Assembly (NCBI GenBank): GCA_041920275.1 | Contig: JAYRSE010000014.1 | Span: 1 to 32,864 of the forward strand | From: UBA12088 sp041920275 | GTDB lineage: Bacteria > Patescibacteriota > Minisyncoccia > Phycocordibacterales > UBA12088 | Reading direction: 5' to 3' | Length of the DNA: 32,864 nucleotides | In this document: piece after piece, positions 1 to 7,300 of the stretch | Numbering within the stretch: position 1 is the stretch's first letter | Layout: each line of letters starts with the position of its first letter | Translations under genes and position numbers: made by a program | Notes under the pieces: model-generated | What the model was told of the DNA's origin: nothing | The model's input: only the letters and a program-made list of their open reading frames with translations | Databases searched by the model: none

Positions 1-1044
1 GAACGCGGCGTAGTAGTAGGTCGTGGCGGCGGTGTTCGCGGTCGCATTGGTACCCACCTGGAAGCCGTCGGTCTGGAGGGCTTGGATGGAGTTCACGAGG
101 TTCGCGGTGTCGGTAAAGTAGCTTGAGGAATCTCCGTACGATTCGGTGACGTTGTAGACGGCGGCGACCGCGCCGGTCTGCTTGGTGAAGACAAAGTCGG
201 GAACGAAGCCGACACCGCCGATGTTGTTGTTATCCGTGCCGCTTCCGGTATAGGTACCGACATCTATCACACTCGGGGTCTCTTGGAACGCGACGTAGTA
301 GTAGTTCACGGCGTTCGTGTTGTTGGTGGCGCCGACGGTAAAGCCCGTGGCGTCGAGCGTGGTGAAGAGGGCACCCGCGGTGTCCTGGGCGGTTGCGGCC
401 AGGTACTGGCCGTAGTTGTTGGGCATGGAGAGCGAACGCCAGTTGGGAGCGACCGCGGTTGCGGCCTTCACAAGGACGAGATCCGGCGAGAAGCCGGTAA
501 GCGGGAGCGCGCGCGGAGAGGTGCCGTTCCCCAGGTATGCACCGACGCACATCTGCCCCGATGCGGAGCAGTCGCTTCCCGCGAAGGCGATCCAGGTGTA
601 GCGGGAGTTCGCCGTGTCGGAGAGCGCGCCCGAGACGCGGAAACCGTCCCTCGTGAGCGTGATAGCACCTGCGGCGTTATCAGCGGTCGCACCCGAGAGG
701 TACGCGACGTTCAACTCCGGCATCGCGGTCGTCTTCATGATGGCGCCGGTGCCGCCTGCGTCGTGCGCTTTGAGGATGACGACTTCGGGCGCAAAGCCGA
801 GGCCGGATATCTCCTTGCTGCCGCCGTTGCCGATGTAGTAGCCGGTCTGCATCTGGTATGTCGCGGCCGAGGCGCTCCGAATACCGAGAAAGCGAGCGAT
901 GTCCCCTCCCCACACAAGGAGCACCACGGCGAGCACGCAAGCGACACCAAAAAGCCGAGCGTGCTTCGCCCACCTAATGCTCGGTGTACGCCACAACTTC
1001 CGTATCATGTTCAGATTCACGTCATCATATGCCTCCTTCGTCAT
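1..1044 (-). CDS. Secreted beta-rich repeat protein, C-terminus outside the window
   Basis: An open frame of 348 codons runs from ATG at 1044 off the left edge without a stop, so the gene is partial. After a basic N-terminus there is one hydrophobic segment (about residues 32-46) and a signal-peptidase-like Ala/Ser run near residue 60, so it is probably exported or membrane anchored. The rest is at least three tandem units of about 110 residues. Each opens with a GxYxGNG-type turn, has a GxGFxPDxVxxK strand, and ends with a YYYxAF strand before the next unit. The composition (Gly, Thr, Ala, Asn, aromatic strands) fits a beta-sandwich adhesin or surface-layer repeat. No catalytic motif is visible and I cannot name the family. 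The start overlaps the upstream gene by 20 bases and follows GAGGG. GTG at 1020, 11 bases after a perfect AAGGAGG, is the alternative start. It is probably co-transcribed with the propeller protein. Confidence 0.75.
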   Translation of the reverse strand, partial: MTKEAYDDVNLNMIRKLWRTPSIRWAKHARLFGVACVLAVVLLVWGGDIARFLGIRSASAATYQMQTGYYIGNGGSKEISGLGFAPEVVILKAHDAGGTGAIMKTTAMPELNVAYLSGATADNAAGAITLTRDGFRVSGALSDTANSRYTWIAFAGSDCSASGQMCVGAYLGNGTSPRALPLTGFSPDLVLVKAATAVAPNWRSLSMPNNYGQYLAATAQDTAGALFTTLDATGFTVGATNNTNAVNYYYVAFQETPSVIDVGTYTGSGTDNNNIGGVGFVPDFVFTKQTGAVAAVYNVTESYGDSSSYFTDTANLVNSIQALQTDGFQVGTNATANTAATTYYYAAF

Positions 1045-2713
1045 CACCACCCTCTTCCTTGCCGATCTTGAGCATGGTCGAACTCGAGGTGGAAAGCGGC
1101 ACGTCGGGTATCTCCTCCTTGGGGCTCACGGGTGCGACCGGCTCCGGGTTCGCCCTGGTACCGAGCTCCATCATTTCCCCACTGTCGAGATCGTAGCCGA
1201 TCGTTTCAACATCGCCGTTCTCGTGCGTACTGTCGAAAAGGAGCACAAAGCGAGGATTCTCGTACTTCGTGTCCTCATCCTTTTGGAGCGCATGCTCCTT
1301 GCCGGTCTTAAGGTCGTGCACGACGACCTCCCAGCTGTTGCCTTGCTCGTGCTGCCAGGTCACCATGTCGTCAAAGAGCTGCGGGAACATGTCGTGCACC
1401 GCATTGTCCGTGAGACGCTCTGCGACGTACTCGCCTTCCGTGTCAACGTCGGTCATCATGACCTCCCAGTTGGTGTCCACCCATTCCTGCCATACCACCG
1501 TATTGCCACGGATGTCCGGATTGCTGCTGTTCTGCTTGCCGGTCGTGATCTGACGGGTCGTCTTTTCGGTGAGGTCGTGCACCATAATCTGCGTACGGTC
1601 GAATATGGTCGCTTGCCAGACGATGCGCCTCGAGTCGTTGTCGAAGACCGGCGCAAAGTCATCGTACGCATTGTTGGTGATACGGGTCACCTCCGCACCG
1701 TCGAAGTAGAATATTTCGCGATCGCCCTCACGATCCTTTTCGGCATACACCCGGGGATCCGCGTCCGCATGTCGAGCGGCGGTAGGTTCGACGCAATAGA
1801 ACTCTCCATCCGCGACCAGTGTGCAGTCCCCTTCGCCGAAGGTATACTTGTTGCCACGATCGTTCGCGATCGGCATGATGACCGTCCCTTCCTCCTCATC
1901 GTCCGATACGTCTGAAACGATGGTCGAAGTGGAAGAGGTGGATGCAACCTCTTCGGTCGTCGTGGCAACGGAAGTGGTCCCGGTCGTATCATCATCCTCG
2001 TTCACATCGGTACTCACTTTATCTTCGGAGCTCCCCTCGACCTCTCCGTCATCCACATCATCCGAGGTCGCATCGTCTGCTACTTCCGTCTCCACACCCT
2101 CTTCACCATTCGCCTTTTCCGTTTCGCCTACCCCTTCGGCCGCCTCCACCGTTGTCTCACCATCGGCAACCGTTTCCACCTCCGGATCATCCGCCGAAAC
2201 GCTCGACTCCTCGGAGACAGACTCCGCTTCAACGGAAACTTCGTCAACATCAGGGTTTTGCGCTGGAGAAGCGGGGTCGACCTCCGAAACTTCATCGACA
2301 AACTCCATGCCCTCTCCGAACGACTCATCCGTCGACTGCATAGCTTCCACCTCCTCGCCACCATGCTCGTCGACATCCGCGGCGAACGCGAACGATACCG
2401 GCTGGACACACAGGAGGAATACGAGCACTCGGGCAACCGCGCACGAGAGCGAGCCATACGCGGAAACGACCCGACCTTCTCCCTGCGGAGAAACGTCCGG
2501 TGCATGTACTCGAGAGTTCAACCTTACGCTCGGAGCCGGCTGTACGACCGGACTTCTCGGTGGCGGATGTCGTAAACGTCGAGGGGGATCCGCAACAGAT
2601 GCTCGTGAAGAGCAAGGCCCTGCAAGGGCACGCACACTCGACCTCGGCCGGAGTACTACCGTCTGAGTTTCGCGTGGACCCAATGCTGCAGGTGATGGCA
2701 TACGCATGGACAT
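1025..2713 (-). CDS. TolB-like beta-propeller protein with acidic linker
   Basis: A 562-residue protein. ATG 2713 is chosen because AAGGA lies five bases upstream. Residues 1-85 are rich in Pro, Arg and Ser, and a hydrophobic segment follows (about 92-112, ending near FAFAAD). Residues about 112-284 are a low-complexity Glu/Asp/Val/Ser/Thr linker. The C-terminal half (about 288-530) has repeated blades such as RITNNAYDDFAPVFDNDSRR, VVWQEWVDTNWEVMMTDV and MVTWQHEQGNSWEVVVHDL, typical of TolB/PD40 propeller repeats. Such propellers usually bind protein partners or glycans outside the membrane. The linker would hold the propeller away from the cell. The unusual N-terminal extension could mean the true start lies nearer the hydrophobic segment, though no ATG occurs there. 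It overlaps the start of the downstream repeat-protein gene, which suggests an operon of two surface proteins. Confidence 0.75.
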   Translation of the reverse strand: MSMRMPSPAALGPRETQTVVLRPRSSVRALAGPCSSRASVADPPRRLRHPPPRSPVVQPAPSVRLNSRVHAPDVSPQGEGRVVSAYGSLSCAVARVLVFLLCVQPVSFAFAADVDEHGGEEVEAMQSTDESFGEGMEFVDEVSEVDPASPAQNPDVDEVSVEAESVSEESSVSADDPEVETVADGETTVEAAEGVGETEKANGEEGVETEVADDATSDDVDDGEVEGSSEDKVSTDVNEDDDTTGTTSVATTTEEVASTSSTSTIVSDVSDDEEEGTVIMPIANDRGNKYTFGEGDCTLVADGEFYCVEPTAARHADADPRVYAEKDREGDREIFYFDGAEVTRITNNAYDDFAPVFDNDSRRIVWQATIFDRTQIMVHDLTEKTTRQITTGKQNSSNPDIRGNTVVWQEWVDTNWEVMMTDVDTEGEYVAERLTDNAVHDMFPQLFDDMVTWQHEQGNSWEVVVHDLKTGKEHALQKDEDTKYENPRFVLLFDSTHENGDVETIGYDLDSGEMMELGTRANPEPVAPVSPKEEIPDVPLSTSSSTMLKIGKEEGGDDEGGI

Positions 2714-2779
2714 GACGATCCTTGGACCGCATGTACTTGCATATATAGTATCATCATGCTCTACACCACTTCGCACAAG

Positions 2780-2913
2780 TTATCCACATACCTGCAAAAT
2801 CGCAAGGAGTGCCAAATTCATAGATATTCGAAGTAGATCTGATGCTGCAAGGGATCGATATGTTCACAAAAAAATCACAGCTTATGCACAGCTTATACAC
2901 AATGTTATGCACA
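2780..2913 (+). promoter_or_regulatory. Cluster of four perfect DnaA boxes, candidate oriC or DnaA-titration site
   Basis: Four sites match TTATNCACA exactly, all on this strand: 2780-2788 (TTATCCACA), 2882-2890 (TTATGCACA), 2893-2901 (TTATACACA) and 2905-2913 (TTATGCACA). The last three start 11 and 12 bases apart, about one helical turn. The 90 bases between the first box and the triplet are AT-rich, and a looser site (ATGTTCACA) sits near 2860-2868. The block fills the gap between the repressor gene and the propeller gene, where no reading frame is convincing. The density is far above chance in a GC-rich region. No dnaA or dnaN is in the window, so origin function is inference. Confidence 0.7.
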
Positions 2914-2932
2914 TGTTCATAGGTTCAACATG

Positions 2933-3466
2933 TTATGACCGAGGTCGATTCTGTATCGCACACTTTAAACACACACCAAAGAACTCGAGTGTGTGCGAGG
3001 TCACCGCCTTGAACGCGTGAGCCGCCGCATCGATCGTTGGGAAGTTGCGGTTTTCAGGTACGGAGAGTCGTGCACGAAAACCGCAGTGCGTGCAGGTGAG
3101 GTGGTGATGATGCTCGTGCTGAAACTCGTAGTGACGGGCGCGATCGTTCGTTTGGATACGTTCCACCAACCCCGCATCGGCGAACCGCTCGAGCGTGCGA
3201 TAGAGCGTGACCTTGTTCACCGCGCGACACATGCCTTCGAATACCTCCTCCACTGCGTGCGGACCATGCGCATTGACCATGTACGACAACGCCGCCTCGC
3301 GCTCTCGTGTTGAACGCAGGCCCGCGGCGCGCAACATACCCTGAACATTCACCTTCGGCTCCACGTGCTTGCCTTGCGACCGTACACGCCTTTCGCGTGA
3401 CGCACGACCGTCACAAGTACCACGATCGCTTGTTCTTTGTGTGGACGAATCGGTTGCACGATGCAT
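2933..3466 (-). CDS. Fur-family metal-responsive repressor (Zur-like)
   Basis: A 177-residue Fur-family protein. The winged-helix part (about residues 42-105) contains the typical region ending NKVTLYRTLERFADAGLVER. The dimerisation part has a His-rich stretch (HEHHHHLTC) and two CxxC pairs (CTHC, CLKC), the usual structural zinc site. The N-terminus is about 40 residues longer than usual, basic and polar. ATG 3466 is used because it lies just after a promoter on this strand; longer forms would start upstream of it. It is divergent from a ZIP transporter with a shared 7-1-7 operator, so zinc or another divalent metal is the likely signal. Iron or peroxide sensing (Fur, PerR) cannot be excluded from sequence. 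Confidence 0.88.
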   Translation of the reverse strand: MHRATDSSTQRTSDRGTCDGRASRERRVRSQGKHVEPKVNVQGMLRAAGLRSTREREAALSYMVNAHGPHAVEEVFEGMCRAVNKVTLYRTLERFADAGLVERIQTNDRARHYEFQHEHHHHLTCTHCGFRARLSVPENRNFPTIDAAAHAFKAVTSHTLEFFGVCLKCAIQNRPRS

Positions 3467-3482
3467 GATACTATCGTATAAT
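3454..3482 (+). promoter_or_regulatory. Promoter for the ZIP transporter gene
   Basis: TTGCAC (3454-3459), a 17-base spacer and TATAAT (3477-3482) form a near-consensus sigma-70 promoter pointing at the transporter. The predicted start of transcription, near 3489, falls inside the adjacent palindrome. The implied leader is about 30 bases and has no clear Shine-Dalgarno site. Confidence 0.75.
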
Positions 3483-3485
3483 AGG

Positions 3486-3500
3486 TGCAACTTAGTTGCA
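3486..3500. promoter_or_regulatory. 7-1-7 palindromic operator, probable Fur/Zur box
   Basis: TGCAACT-T-AGTTGCA is a perfect 7-1-7 inverted repeat, the architecture of Fur-family boxes (Bacillus consensus TGATAAT-N-ATTATCA). It covers the predicted +1 of the ZIP promoter. On the other strand it lies in the 16-base spacer between a -35 (TTACTT) and -10 (TATTAT) that would serve the repressor gene. One dimer site could therefore repress the transporter and autoregulate the repressor. Confidence 0.75.
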
Positions 3501-3518
3501 AGTAACAATACTGGCTTT

Positions 3519-4325
3519 ATGTTGTACTGGTATATCGGCCTATCCGCTCTATCGATCATGCTCGCCTCGCTCGCCGGTGTGGTATTCACCTGGAAGGTGC
3601 TCGGTGAGTGGCTCACGCCCCGTCTCCATTACCTTGTCGCAGTCGCCGCAGGTGTCTTTTCGGTCATCATATTCGGGCTCGGTAAAGAGGCGCTCCACGA
3701 GGGATTCACACTTGAAACACTTGGGGCGTTCCTTGTGGGGGCATTTTTGCTCGGAACGATCACGTTCCTGCTCCCCAAGGGCACACACCACCATCACAGC
3801 CCGCACCCGGAACACCACCACACCCCCATCGACGCACGCCGCATGATGATCGGAGATGCGGTTCACAACTTGCATGACGGCCTCGCTCTTGTGCCCGCAT
3901 TCCTGGTCTCACCTATTGTGGGTTTCGGCACCGTTGCCGGCGTACTCCTTCACGAGCTCGTACAAGAGGTGTCGGAATTCTTCATCCTTCGAGAAGCCGG
4001 GTGGTCGCCCCGACGCGCACTTTTCTGGAATTTCATCGTCTCCGGCACCATACTCATCGGCATCGCACTCGCACTTACGCTCGTGGAAACGGAAGAGATC
4101 GGACACCTTCTCGTCGCATTCTCCGCGGGCGGATTCACCTCCGTACTCCTGCGCGATCTCGTGCCCAGCGTCATATCCCATGCCATACAAGAAAAACGGG
4201 CGCTCGCGTACCTTTTTTCGTTCCTCATCGGCTTTAGCATCATGCTCGGCGTTTCCCTCGTCGCACCACACGAACATCCGGAAGAGGACCCGCTTCCGCT
4301 CCCCGACGGCTTTTGGTTGGTATAG
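3519..4325 (+). CDS. ZIP-family divalent metal transporter
   Basis: A 268-residue, very hydrophobic protein with about eight predicted membrane helices. A His-rich cytoplasmic loop (HHHHSPHPEHHH, about residues 89-100) is followed by the two ZIP signatures that line the metal site: HNLHDG near residue 116 and HELVQE near residue 145 (HNxxDG and HExxxE types). ZIP proteins move Zn2+, Fe2+ or Mn2+ into the cytosol. ATG 3519 is chosen because it is the first in-frame start after the predicted transcription start; upstream starts precede the promoter. A C-terminal HEHPEED tail may also bind metal. The divergent Fur-family repressor and shared operator suggest repression when metal is plentiful. 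Confidence 0.92.
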   Translation: MLYWYIGLSALSIMLASLAGVVFTWKVLGEWLTPRLHYLVAVAAGVFSVIIFGLGKEALHEGFTLETLGAFLVGAFLLGTITFLLPKGTHHHHSPHPEHHHTPIDARRMMIGDAVHNLHDGLALVPAFLVSPIVGFGTVAGVLLHELVQEVSEFFILREAGWSPRRALFWNFIVSGTILIGIALALTLVETEEIGHLLVAFSAGGFTSVLLRDLVPSVISHAIQEKRALAYLFSFLIGFSIMLGVSLVAPHEHPEEDPLPLPDGFWLV

Positions 4326-4431
4326 TCATCCTTCGTGGGTAGTGACGCGCGCAACAACATCCGTCGACACATGGGACACTGTCGGAACATGAGGTCGTGT
4401 GCCGAAATCCCGAATGACCGACCGTACGGTA

Positions 4432-5064
4432 TCATATGGTCGCTTTACCGTGCGTGCAGTCGACCGAACGTCTCATGCCACGCAACTCCCTGCGACACGT
4501 CGCCCATTCCGGCACGGCACGGGCAACAAGGGTCCAAAACCGCTCAGAGTGATTCATCTCCCGCAGATGGCACAGCTCGTGCACTACCAGGTAATCACGG
4601 AGGTGCGGCGGCAGGAATACGATCCGGTAATCGAAATTGAGGTTCCCGCTCGAAGAACAAGAACCCCACCGCGACGAGTTCATACGTATCGCCACCCTAC
4701 CCCAGGTAAAGCCGTACTGTCGGTTCAGGTACTCGAGACGGTCACGCACCAATATACGCGCGGATTCTTTGAATCGCTCGTACTGCTCTCGTCGTGGCAC
4801 GAATCGGTCGCATTCCGCGCACCTCGAAACGCCCGAAACCCCTGGTGCCGGGTGCGCGCAACGATCGAGCGCTTGTATGAGCCACTCTTTTTTGCTCGTC
4901 GCAAACCCCACCGCCGCCACATAAGACACCCACCACGGTACCGTAAGCGTCACCACACCGTCTTGTGACACGCGGAGCGTCATCCGCTTCTGTCCACGTC
5001 TTTTACGGATGGTACAGGAAACGCGCCGCGTCTCGGTCAACCGGATCGAATGTATCGCGTGCAT
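4432..5064 (-). CDS. YgjP-like zinc metallopeptidase (DUF45/M48-related)
   Basis: A 210-residue protein of the YgjP/DUF45 group. The diagnostic motif is HELCHLREMNHS near residues 161-172, an HExxH plus downstream His typical of this family, preceded by the conserved SSRWGSCSSSGNLNFDYRIVFLP segment. The N-terminal part (residues 5-60) is the usual small beta domain. The family is thought to be cytosolic and is related to SprT/Wss1-like proteases, but its substrates are poorly known. ATG 5064 comes one base after the stop of the upstream oxidoreductase gene, so the two are probably co-transcribed. It converges with the ZIP gene, with about 100 bases between. Confidence 0.87.
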   Translation of the reverse strand: MHAIHSIRLTETRRVSCTIRKRRGQKRMTLRVSQDGVVTLTVPWWVSYVAAVGFATSKKEWLIQALDRCAHPAPGVSGVSRCAECDRFVPRREQYERFKESARILVRDRLEYLNRQYGFTWGRVAIRMNSSRWGSCSSSGNLNFDYRIVFLPPHLRDYLVVHELCHLREMNHSERFWTLVARAVPEWATCRRELRGMRRSVDCTHGKATI

Positions 5065-5065
5065 G

Positions 5066-5740
5066 TCACGAGGTGCGAAGCAACTTGAACGCAACATTCC
5101 ACTCGTTGCGCAAAAAACCGGGAATGGCGATAAGCATCGCGAGCGGCTCGATCGCCCGCGCTGCCACCAAAAGCCCCATGTCCTCCACATCCCACCCGAA
5201 CCCACGGAGGATGTCCGACACCTCCGCTCGCGCTCCCGTGTCGTTGCCCGCGATCGGCATCGTGGGGCGATCGAACGGCGGATCGATCATGAACCGATGC
5301 GACACAGTGTTCCATGCCTTCACCACCCGCGCTTCCGGCGCCACGCGCTGTATGCGCTCGGCAAGCGACTCATGGAGCGTGGTAAAGTATCGGATCACCC
5401 CATGCTCCGGTTCCTCATCGCTTACGGGATTGGTGACATCGATCACGATCTTGCCCGCAAGCGCACGCGCATGCTCCTCGGCAACCCCTTCCGCGGAACT
5501 CCCTTTCACCGCAAGCACCGCAAGCTCGCTCCACGCGGCAACTTCACCGAACGTACCGGTCGCAACATCCATATCGAGCGCCTCGTCGACCAGAGCCGCA
5601 CGATGACCGTCGCGACTTCCCACCATCACCTCATACCCGTCCAGTATGAACCCTTTTGCAAGCGCCTGTCCGACCTCGCCGGAGCCTAAAATACCGATCT
5701 TTTTTCTACTGTCCATACCGAATGATGACCTATCTTCCAT
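5066..5740 (-). CDS. NADP-binding oxidoreductase, F420-dependent NADP reductase-like
   Basis: A 224-residue Rossmann protein. The motif GILGSGEVGQALAKGF (from about residue 14) binds the dinucleotide, and VGSRD after strand 2 suggests NADP specificity. VVKAWNTV and the C-terminal helical part match the NADPH-dependent F420 reductase-like (NADP oxidoreductase, coenzyme F420-dependent) family. Most bacteria without F420 keep such proteins with unknown substrates, so the exact reaction is open. TATACT lies seven bases before ATG 5740, so this start is probably leaderless; ATG 5716 is an in-frame alternative. The YgjP-like gene follows immediately. Confidence 0.82.
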   Translation of the reverse strand: MEDRSSFGMDSRKKIGILGSGEVGQALAKGFILDGYEVMVGSRDGHRAALVDEALDMDVATGTFGEVAAWSELAVLAVKGSSAEGVAEEHARALAGKIVIDVTNPVSDEEPEHGVIRYFTTLHESLAERIQRVAPEARVVKAWNTVSHRFMIDPPFDRPTMPIAGNDTGARAEVSDILRGFGWDVEDMGLLVAARAIEPLAMLIAIPGFLRNEWNVAFKLLRTS

Positions 5741-5747
5741 GTGGGTA

Positions 5748-5753
5748 AGTATA
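5748..5753 (-). promoter_or_regulatory. -10 hexamer TATACT, probable leaderless start
   Basis: TATACT is followed by seven bases and then ATG of the NADP-binding oxidoreductase at 5740, placing transcription start at or next to the A of ATG. No Shine-Dalgarno site could fit. Confidence 0.55.
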
Positions 5754-5778
5754 CGCCAATACGAGGGACACACAATGC

Positions 5779-7146
5779 TCACACACCCGAAAGGTGCCTG
5801 ATCGCCGCCTCAACGAACGGATCGACCGCCGCCACCGGGTCGATGTCGCCTGCGGTCGTGGTTGCGGTCGTGGTTGCGGCAAGATCGACCGTAATATCGG
5901 GCGTCAATCCTCCCGGCGAGATGGAGGTACCGTTCGGGGTGTACCACCTCGCAACGGTCACCTTGAGCGAAAGCTCGTCAGTGATGGGGACAAGCTCCTG
6001 CACGCTTCCCTTGCCGTATGTGTTCACTCCGACCACGGTCGCCACCCCATGCTCCTTGAGCGCTCCCGCGAGTATTTCCGAAGCGGACGCGCTCGACTTA
6101 TCGACCAACACCGCGATCCTCGGCTTATGCTCACCGAAAATGTCACGCGCTCGGGCTCGATGAAGCACCTCTTCCTTCGTAGGCCCCCGCATTTCGCGCA
6201 CCACGATCGCCCCATCCGGCAAGAACCACCCCGCCATATTGACCGCGGCTTCGAGGTACCCTCCGGGATTGCCCCTGAGATCGAGAATGAGGGAATCCGC
6301 GCCACTCTGTGCGAAATCTCGCAATTCCCGTTCGAACGCATTGATCGATGTCTGTGAAAAACTGAACAAACGCAACAGGTAGAAATCCTTTTTCTCCGTC
6401 TCGGTCGGCGGTTCGCCTTCCGTGCTTTCGACCGACGGTGACTCCCCCGTGGACACGGCGACCTTGGGCACCTCACGCTCGACGACCGCGTGGGCGGTCG
6501 AAGGTATCTCGATCGTACCGCGCACGATCGGCACTTCCCGCGGCTCATCCTCGCCACTCTGCACGGTAAGCACCACCTCGGTCCCTCCCACGCCGCGAAT
6601 GTACCCGACCGCCTCTTCTACCGCCATACGCTCAGTGCTGGTGCCGTCGATCAATTGAATATGGTCCCCTGCGAGAATGCCCGCTTTTTGTGCGGGAGAA
6701 CCCTCGATCGGCTGAACGACCGTGATCTTTCCGTCACGGTCCCCTATCACGGCACCGATCCCTTCAAGTGAACCGCGGGTGACTATCTTGAAATCCTCCG
6801 AGACCTGCGGGCGCATGAATACGGTATACGGGTCTTCATAGCTTCCCACCAACCCTTCGATCGAACTGTAGAGGCGATCATCGGGCGTGACCTCCTCGCT
6901 GGTCGAAGTGCCAAAGGGAATGAATTTCCGCTCCAACGTATCCCACACGCGCCAAAAAACACTGAAATCCACCGACTCTGAAGAAGTTGCCACCGAAAGG
7001 TCGAGCCCACCCCCGACATGACCCACCACACCCGCGACCCGCACATCCTCGCGAACCGCATGCGTCCCGGTACGAACCCCGACGGTATAGGCACCCCACA
7101 CGAGCGCGAGCACCAATCCGAAGACAACGCCGCTTTTACTGTTCAT
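5779..7146 (-). CDS. S41-family C-terminal processing protease (Ctp)
   Basis: A 455-residue protein. One N-terminal membrane anchor (residues 5-25) would place the rest outside the membrane. The order is: S41 N-terminal helical part with DPYTVFM (about 95-105), a PDZ domain (GSLEGIGAVI to about residue 190), a Pro/Glu/Ser/Thr insert (about 205-250), and the peptidase domain. Catalytic Ser lies in DKSSASASEI near residue 352 and Lys in YGKGSVQE near residue 378, the Ser-Lys dyad of CtpA/CtpB/Prc. Family members trim or degrade exported proteins. A Thr/Ala-rich tail follows the domain. ATG 7146 is chosen because the membrane helix starts directly after it. The gene is divergent from zwf. Confidence 0.9.
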   Translation of the reverse strand: MNSKSGVVFGLVLALVWGAYTVGVRTGTHAVREDVRVAGVVGHVGGGLDLSVATSSESVDFSVFWRVWDTLERKFIPFGTSTSEEVTPDDRLYSSIEGLVGSYEDPYTVFMRPQVSEDFKIVTRGSLEGIGAVIGDRDGKITVVQPIEGSPAQKAGILAGDHIQLIDGTSTERMAVEEAVGYIRGVGGTEVVLTVQSGEDEPREVPIVRGTIEIPSTAHAVVEREVPKVAVSTGESPSVESTEGEPPTETEKKDFYLLRLFSFSQTSINAFERELRDFAQSGADSLILDLRGNPGGYLEAAVNMAGWFLPDGAIVVREMRGPTKEEVLHRARARDIFGEHKPRIAVLVDKSSASASEILAGALKEHGVATVVGVNTYGKGSVQELVPITDELSLKVTVARWYTPNGTSISPGGLTPDITVDLAATTTATTTAGDIDPVAAVDPFVEAAIRHLSGV

Positions 7147-7288
7147 GATCGTAAATGACAGATCTCCACGCACCGGGCCGTCCGGTCGACCGCTTTTGCC
7201 CGCGCGCAAACTGATAAACAATACCGCCAGTATACCGCGCACCGAGGGTGCCATGCACGTCACCAAGGTCCGACGTTCGTTTTTGTGG

Positions 7289-7294
7289 TACACT
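7289..7294 (+). promoter_or_regulatory. Extended -10 (TGG TACACT) of zwf, probable leaderless start
   Basis: TACACT preceded by TGG lies six bases before ATG 7301. This geometry puts transcription start on the ATG itself, and no Shine-Dalgarno site is present. Confidence 0.5.
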
Positions 7295-7300
7295 CTGCGT

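Noticed and set aside
283..1071. Plus-strand open frame of 262 codons
   Set aside because: It mirrors the minus-strand repeat protein, whose translation shows clear tandem units; the plus frame is low-complexity Arg/Gly without a family.
899..1915. Plus-strand open frame of 338 codons
   Set aside because: It is the complement of the propeller protein; high His/Arg/Val composition is typical of an antisense shadow.
1821..2666. Plus-strand Ser/Thr-rich frame
   Set aside because: It arises from the acidic Glu/Asp linker read backwards; not an independent gene.
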